Origin: Candidatus Nanopelagicales bacterium
GTDB taxonomy: Bacteria > Actinomycetota > Actinomycetes > S36-B12 > GCA-2699445
Reading direction: 5' to 3'
Length of the DNA stretch: 6,209 nucleotides
Assembly: GCA_029939085.1 (NCBI GenBank)
Contig: JAOZTQ010000087.1
Coordinates: forward strand, 1-6,209
The position numbers and the translations under genes are program-made. Below, piece after piece: positions 6,073 through 6,209 of this stretch; positions within the stretch are counted from its first letter, which is position 1, and each line of letters begins with the position of its first letter. The notes beneath the pieces are model-generated. The model had not been told where the DNA came from, searched no databases, and saw only the letters and a program-made list of their open reading frames with translations.

Positions 6073-6102
6073 GTGACCGCAATGGTCGCGTGCGGTTAAC
6101 CT
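6073..6102 (+). promoter_or_regulatory. Candidate leaderless promoter for DAHP synthase (GTGACC - 18 bp - TAACCT)
   Basis: TAACCT (6097-6102) fits the TANNNT pattern of actinobacterial -10 elements and occupies exactly -12 to -7 relative to the GTG at 6109. GTGACC (6073-6078) shares TGAC with the -35 consensus, at an 18-bp spacing. No Shine-Dalgarno sequence precedes the GTG, as expected if transcription starts on the first base of the start codon. Between the two hexamers lies the inverted repeat ACCGCA (6076-6081) / TGCGGT (6091-6096), which overlaps the end of the -35. It could act as an operator or be chance. Confidence 0.4.
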
Positions 6103-6108
6103 TAACGA

Positions 6109-6209
6109 GTGACTGTTACGGAATGGGATTCGCTACCTATCGCTCAGGCCATCCCATGGCTTGATCAGCAAGAGGTTGACGAAGTAACTGACTCACTTGC
6201 TGCTGCCCC
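6109..6209 (+). CDS. aroG: Class II 3-deoxy-7-phosphoheptulonate (DAHP) synthase, N-terminus (3'-partial)
   Basis: Only 33 codons and two further bases are visible before the right edge. The peptide starts MTVTEWDSLPIAQAIPWLDQ and continues with a helix ending DSLAAA. It resembles the N-terminus of actinobacterial class II DAHP synthases, which typically run W-x-x-LP-x-x-Q-x-P-x-(W/Y)-x-D, then an amphipathic helix ending in PPLV. This enzyme condenses phosphoenolpyruvate and erythrose-4-phosphate, the first step of the shikimate pathway, in the cytosol. An in-frame TAA at 6103-6105 and the lack of any other start codon in the visible frame make GTG 6109 essentially the only possible start. 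There is no Shine-Dalgarno sequence, which points to leaderless or coupled translation after plsC. Metal and substrate residues and the allosteric regions lie beyond the window. The family call rests on the short N-terminal pattern and on the neighbouring plsC. Confidence 0.75.
   Translation, partial: MTVTEWDSLPIAQAIPWLDQQEVDEVTDSLAAA

Noticed and set aside
6082..6099. Possible leader peptide (ATG GTC GCG TGC GGT TAA) before DAHP synthase
   Set aside because: Only five codons, no Trp, Phe or Tyr codons and no ribosome site or attenuator-like structure of adequate size.
1..6209. Mobile element, phage, CRISPR or defence system
   Set aside because: No transposase, integrase, repeat array, nuclease, toxin or antitoxin gene is visible. 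The genes form a conserved housekeeping neighbourhood.

Overview
The window looks like chromosomal core DNA from an actinobacterium (Actinomycetota) with only moderately high G+C content. The evidence is a ROK-type glucokinase with the zinc motif typical of actinobacterial GlkA, a small Cys-containing protein just upstream of it, a membrane protein with the Pro-rich linker and DDGAVV-type C-terminus common in this phylum, and a PlsC-type acyltransferase followed by the start of a class II (plant/actinobacterial type) DAHP synthase. From memory, glucokinase, acyltransferase and class II DAHP synthase lie in the same chromosomal neighbourhood in Streptomyces, and the last two also do in Mycobacterium. 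No mobile element, CRISPR array, tRNA or rRNA is visible.

Layout. (1) 1-1550 (+): the 3' part of a large, probably secreted or surface protein. It has an unassigned Tyr/Pro/Asn-rich region, two Ig-like choice-of-anchor D type domains and a very basic C-terminal fibronectin type III domain. It is cut by the left edge and followed by a strong hairpin without a U-tract. (2) 1681-3129 (+): a two-gene unit with a 160-aa C-x2-C-x2-C protein and a ROK glucokinase. (3) 3134-5007 (-): a convergent two-gene unit, read from right to left. It has a 191-aa two-TM membrane protein (start corrected from position 5061 to 5007) and then a 411-aa TIGR00300 / ArgZ C-terminal-like protein, probably an NAD-dependent ornithine cyclodeaminase. 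(4) 5008-5318: a 311-bp divergent intergenic region with a perfect 13-bp inverted repeat and a possible promoter. (5) 5319-6065 (+): a PlsC-type acyltransferase. (6) 6109-6209 (+): the first 33 codons of class II DAHP synthase, cut by the right edge and possibly translated from a leaderless transcript.

How the genes work together. Glucokinase feeds glucose-6-phosphate into central metabolism, DAHP synthase commits carbon to the shikimate pathway, PlsC makes phosphatidic acid for membranes, and the TIGR00300 protein probably converts ornithine to proline and ammonia. These are housekeeping functions placed side by side, and I see no dedicated multi-gene accessory system. The points most worth a second look are the Cys-containing partner of glucokinase, the stand-alone ornithine cyclodeaminase-like enzyme, and the possible leaderless promoter with an inverted repeat in front of DAHP synthase.
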